Of a stretch of 8,571 bases of DNA, positions 6,835-8,571 are shown piece after piece. A program made the position numbers and the translations under genes. Under the pieces are notes generated by a model, which saw nothing but the letters and a program-made list of their open reading frames with translations, had not been told where the DNA came from and searched no databases. The stretch is from Actinomycetota bacterium. Its GTDB lineage: Bacteria > Actinomycetota > Actinomycetes > S36-B12. How positions within the stretch are numbered: the first letter of the stretch is position 1; every line of letters starts with the position of its first letter. The stretch lies in assembly GCA_026392575.1 (NCBI GenBank), contig JAPLBU010000410.1, positions 1 through 8,571 on the forward strand, in the 5' to 3' direction.

Positions 6835-7307
6835 TCAGAAGTCGCCGGCATTCGCGCGCAGGGCGCGAAGAACGGTCCGCAGCTGACTGGTCTGATGCTC
6901 AGTGATGCCCAGTTGCTCGAACACCTGACCGTTCAGCGCGGCGGTCGCGGCGAGCGCGCGAGCGCGCCCGGATTCAGTAATCGAGGCGAGGACGGCTCGC
7001 CGGTCGGTGGGATGCGGCAGACGCTCGACGTAGCCCTGCGCCTCGAGCCGGTCGACGGCACTCGTGACGCTGGTCGGATGCACCTGGAGCAAAGCCCCCA
7101 TGCGCGTCATCGGCAGAGCACCCTGCTTCGTGAAAGAAAGCAGGGTGAGGATCTCGTAGCGAGCAGCGCGTCCTGTAGGGTGTCCAGCATCATCACGCCC
7201 GACGTCACCGCCGCCATGCCGTCAGCTGCTTCCGCCCAGCCATGGGCAACCCACTGCCGTCGCGCCTCCTCGATGGGGTCGCTGTCCAGCGTGCGTCCGA
7301 TCGTCAC
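6835..7307 (-). pseudogene. MarR-family transcriptional regulator, internal deletion and frameshift
   Basis: Read leftward, GTG at 7307 with GGGAGG 5 bases upstream opens a frame starting with the N-terminal helix typical of actinobacterial MarR proteins (DPIEEARRQWVAHGWAEAAD, then GMAAVTS). It continues as VMMLDTLQDALL, loses the MarR frame near 7164-7170 and stops at 7107. The MarR frame resumes as ARYEILTLLSFTKQGALP and then the winged helix: MGALLQVHPTSVTSAVDRLE (recognition helix), YVERLPHPTDRR (wing), ending at 6835. From memory of relatives, about 12-13 residues between VTS and ARYE are missing, including the RAQQ and RPFGLTF-like segments. The loss is not a multiple of three, so the reading frame breaks. 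ATG at 7108-7110, overlapping the upstream stop as ATGA, could start a 91-residue winged-helix fragment, but that lacks most of the dimerisation helices. An intact form would repress or activate the mutase/dehydrogenase genes in response to a small ligand. Confidence 0.82.
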
Positions 7308-7340
7308 GAATGCCTCCCGTTGCGGCGCTGGGATGTCGGT

Positions 7341-7856
7341 TCAGACATTGCGCCGGTACTGACCGCCTACCTCGAAGAACGCCGAGGTGATCTGACCCAG
7401 TGAGCATACTCGGACGGCCTCCATTAGGGCGGCAAAAGTGTTGCCACCCGATGATGCGACGTCCTTGAGTTTCGCGAGTGCCGGCTCGGCCTCGTCACGG
7501 TGGGCATCGTGGAAGAACTGGAGGCGCTCGACCTGCGAACGCTTCTCCTCTTCGCTGGCGCGAGCCAGTTCGAGGGTGTGCGGCTCGCCTGCGCCGTCGG
7601 GGTTCAGGAAGGTGTTCACCCCGATGATGGGGAGCGAGCCGTCGTGCTTGCGGTGTTCGTACAGCATCGACTCGTCTTGAATCCGGCCCCGCTGGTAGCC
7701 GGTCTCCATGGCACCGAGCACTCCGCCGCGATCGGAGATGCGCTCGAACTCGGTGAGCACGGCCTCCTCGACCAGAGCAGTCAGTTCATCAACGATGTAG
7801 GACCCCTGCAGGGGGTTCTCGTTCTTCGTCAGCCCCCACTCCTGGTCGATGACCAT
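7341..7856 (-). pseudogene. icmF: IcmF-type acyl-CoA mutase, 3' fragment
   Basis: Read leftward from 7856, the frame gives about 171 residues that match the C-terminal end of the fused isobutyryl-CoA mutase family. It has the mutase barrel segment EWGLTKNENPLQGS, RGGVLGAMETGYQRG and PIIGVNTFLNP, followed by the tail ARASEEEKRSQ, then SLGQITSAFFEVGGQYRR. The ending without a C-terminal B12-binding domain, and the GGQYRR terminus, are typical of IcmF, where the B12 and GTPase chaperone domains are N-terminal. Methylmalonyl-CoA mutase instead ends in the B12 domain. These adenosylcobalamin enzymes rearrange the carbon skeleton of an acyl-CoA. Upstream of about 7856 the similarity stops abruptly: the next bases are the antisense of another mutase segment at 7846-8571. 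The fragment has no ribosome binding site or proper start, so it cannot give a working mutase. The MarR gene starts 33 bases downstream. Confidence 0.9.
7846..7856. repeat. Inversion junction word shared by both mutase fragments
   Basis: The 11 bases TCGATGACCAT read on the + strand as the start of SMTINGPAP, a conserved motif in the middle of acyl-CoA mutases. On the - strand (ATGGTCATCGA) they read as the start of MVIDQEWG, a conserved motif about 240 residues later in the same protein. In an uninterrupted gene these two places would be an 11-base inverted repeat flanking the intervening segment. Similarity to the family holds on each side only up to this word, which marks it as the breakpoint. 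The word is itself a partial palindrome (GATGACCATC against GATGGTCATC). Confidence 0.75.
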
Positions 7857-8571
7857 CAATGGCCCTGCCCCAACGCTGTTCGCCATGTTCATGAACACGG
7901 CCATCGACCAGCGCCTCGATGCCTTCCGCGACCTCGAGGGCCGCGAGCCCACCCCAGAGGAGGCCGCGGACATTCGCGCCTGGGTGCTCGCCAACGTCCG
8001 TGGCACGGTGCAGGCCGACATCCTCAAGGAGGACCAGGGCCAGAACACCTGCATTTTCTCGACCGAGTTCGCCATCCGCTGCATGGGCGATGTCCAGCAG
8101 TGGTTCATCGATCAGCGTGTGCGCAACTTCTACTCGGTGTCCATCTCCGGCTACCACATCGCCGAGGCGGGCGCGAACCCCATCTCGCAGCTCGCCTTCA
8201 CGCTGGCCAACGGCTTCACCTACGTCGAGTCGTACCGCGCACGCTGTATGTCGGTCGACGACTTCGCCCAGAACTTCTCGTTCTTCTTCTCTAACGGCAT
8301 CGATGCGGAGTACACCGTCCTCGGCCGTGTCGCTCGCCGTATCTGGGCGATCGCCATGCGCGATATCTACGGAGCCGACGACCGGGCGCAGAAGCTCAAG
8401 TACCACATCCAGACATCCGGTCGTTCCCTGCACGCCCAGGAGATGGACTTCAACGACATCCGGACCACACTCCAGGCCCTGTGCGCGATCAACGACAACT
8501 GCAACTCCCTGCATACGAATGCGTACGACGAGGCGGTCACGACGCCCAGCGCCCAGTCCGTGCGTCGGGCG
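7846..8571 (+). pseudogene. icmF: IcmF-type acyl-CoA mutase, central fragment in inverted orientation (runs off window)
   Basis: The + frame is open from about 7846 to the window end, 242 residues with no stop, and is unmistakably mutase: MTINGPAP at residues 2-9, FMNTAIDQ at 15-22, GTVQADILKEDQGQNTCIF at 53-71, SISGYHIAEAGANPISQLAF from 99, YTVLGRVARRIW, and KLKYHIQTSGRSLHAQEMDF, ending at SVRRA. Gln66 lies where methylmalonyl-CoA mutase has Arg207, which holds the substrate carboxylate; Gln is the butyryl/isobutyryl-CoA mutase choice. His104 matches the catalytic His244. The piece has no start codon context, no N-terminal B12 or GTPase domain, and points away from its own C-terminus at 7341-7856. 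The last visible residues lie a few codons before the point where the VIDQEWG segment should follow. Codon use looks like that of the 3' fragment, so both probably come from one gene or two close copies. Confidence 0.9.

Noticed and set aside
6945..6970. A run of GAGCGCGC-like words resembling a short repeat.
   Set aside because: It lies in Arg/Ala-rich coding sequence of the MarR C-terminal domain and is explained by GC-rich codons.
7846..7856. A site-specific recombinase (invertase) target.
   Set aside because: No recombinase gene is in the window, and the word codes for conserved mutase residues, so it is better explained as chance microhomology than as a dedicated site.
7857..8108. A leftward open frame extending the 3' mutase fragment upstream by about 84 residues.
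   Set aside because: It is the antisense of the + strand mutase segment; its residues (rich in Ser, Arg and Met) match nothing in mutases, while the + strand reading is strongly conserved.
7789..8514. A 241-residue leftward open frame opposite the + strand mutase segment.
   Set aside because: It is a high-GC antisense shadow rich in Val, Gly and Asp with no recognisable motif.

Overview
The window is high-GC DNA, densely coding on both strands, with GTG and TTG starts beside ATG, GGAGG-type ribosome binding sites and intergenic gaps of about 110 bases or less. This fits a high-GC actinobacterium. That assignment rests on codon use and protein style, not on a marker gene. There is no rRNA, tRNA, transposase or CRISPR array, and no gene-free stretch longer than 300 bases.

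Layout from left to right. (1) Bases 2-1229, + strand: the C-terminal half of a FAD-dependent oxidoreductase of the fumarate reductase/3-ketosteroid dehydrogenase superfamily (cut by the window edge), overlapping a SnoaL/NTF2-like protein. (2) Bases 1316-3347, - strand: a second SnoaL-like protein and a complete KstD-like FAD dehydrogenase. The two dyads face each other tail to tail, with a nested hairpin between them. (3) A 57-base divergent gap leads into a + strand run: a PaaG-like crotonase (3405-4172), a frameshifted SDR (4283-5064) and an intact SDR with a TTG start (5112-5894). (4) Read leftward from the right edge, - strand: the 3' part of an IcmF-type coenzyme B12-dependent acyl-CoA mutase, a damaged MarR regulator and a 3-hydroxyacyl-CoA dehydrogenase. 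(5) Bases 7846-8571, + strand: a central piece of the same kind of mutase, in the opposite orientation to its own C-terminus.

The enzymes form a plausible catabolic set: ring or alpha,beta-dehydrogenation by FAD enzymes, double-bond shift or hydration by SnoaL-like and crotonase proteins, oxidation of hydroxyls by SDRs and a hydroxyacyl-CoA dehydrogenase, and carbon-skeleton rearrangement by the mutase, perhaps under MarR control. A steroid, terpenoid or other alicyclic or branched substrate is the natural guess, but the sequence does not identify it.

The most striking feature is at 7846-7856. There the mutase gene is turned back on itself at an 11-base word that fits both coding strands, as expected for inversion of an internal segment (or a fold-back chimera in the data). 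The window ends a few codons before the predicted reciprocal junction. Two other genes in the right half, an SDR and the MarR, also carry disabling lesions, so the region is either decaying or contains sequencing/assembly errors.
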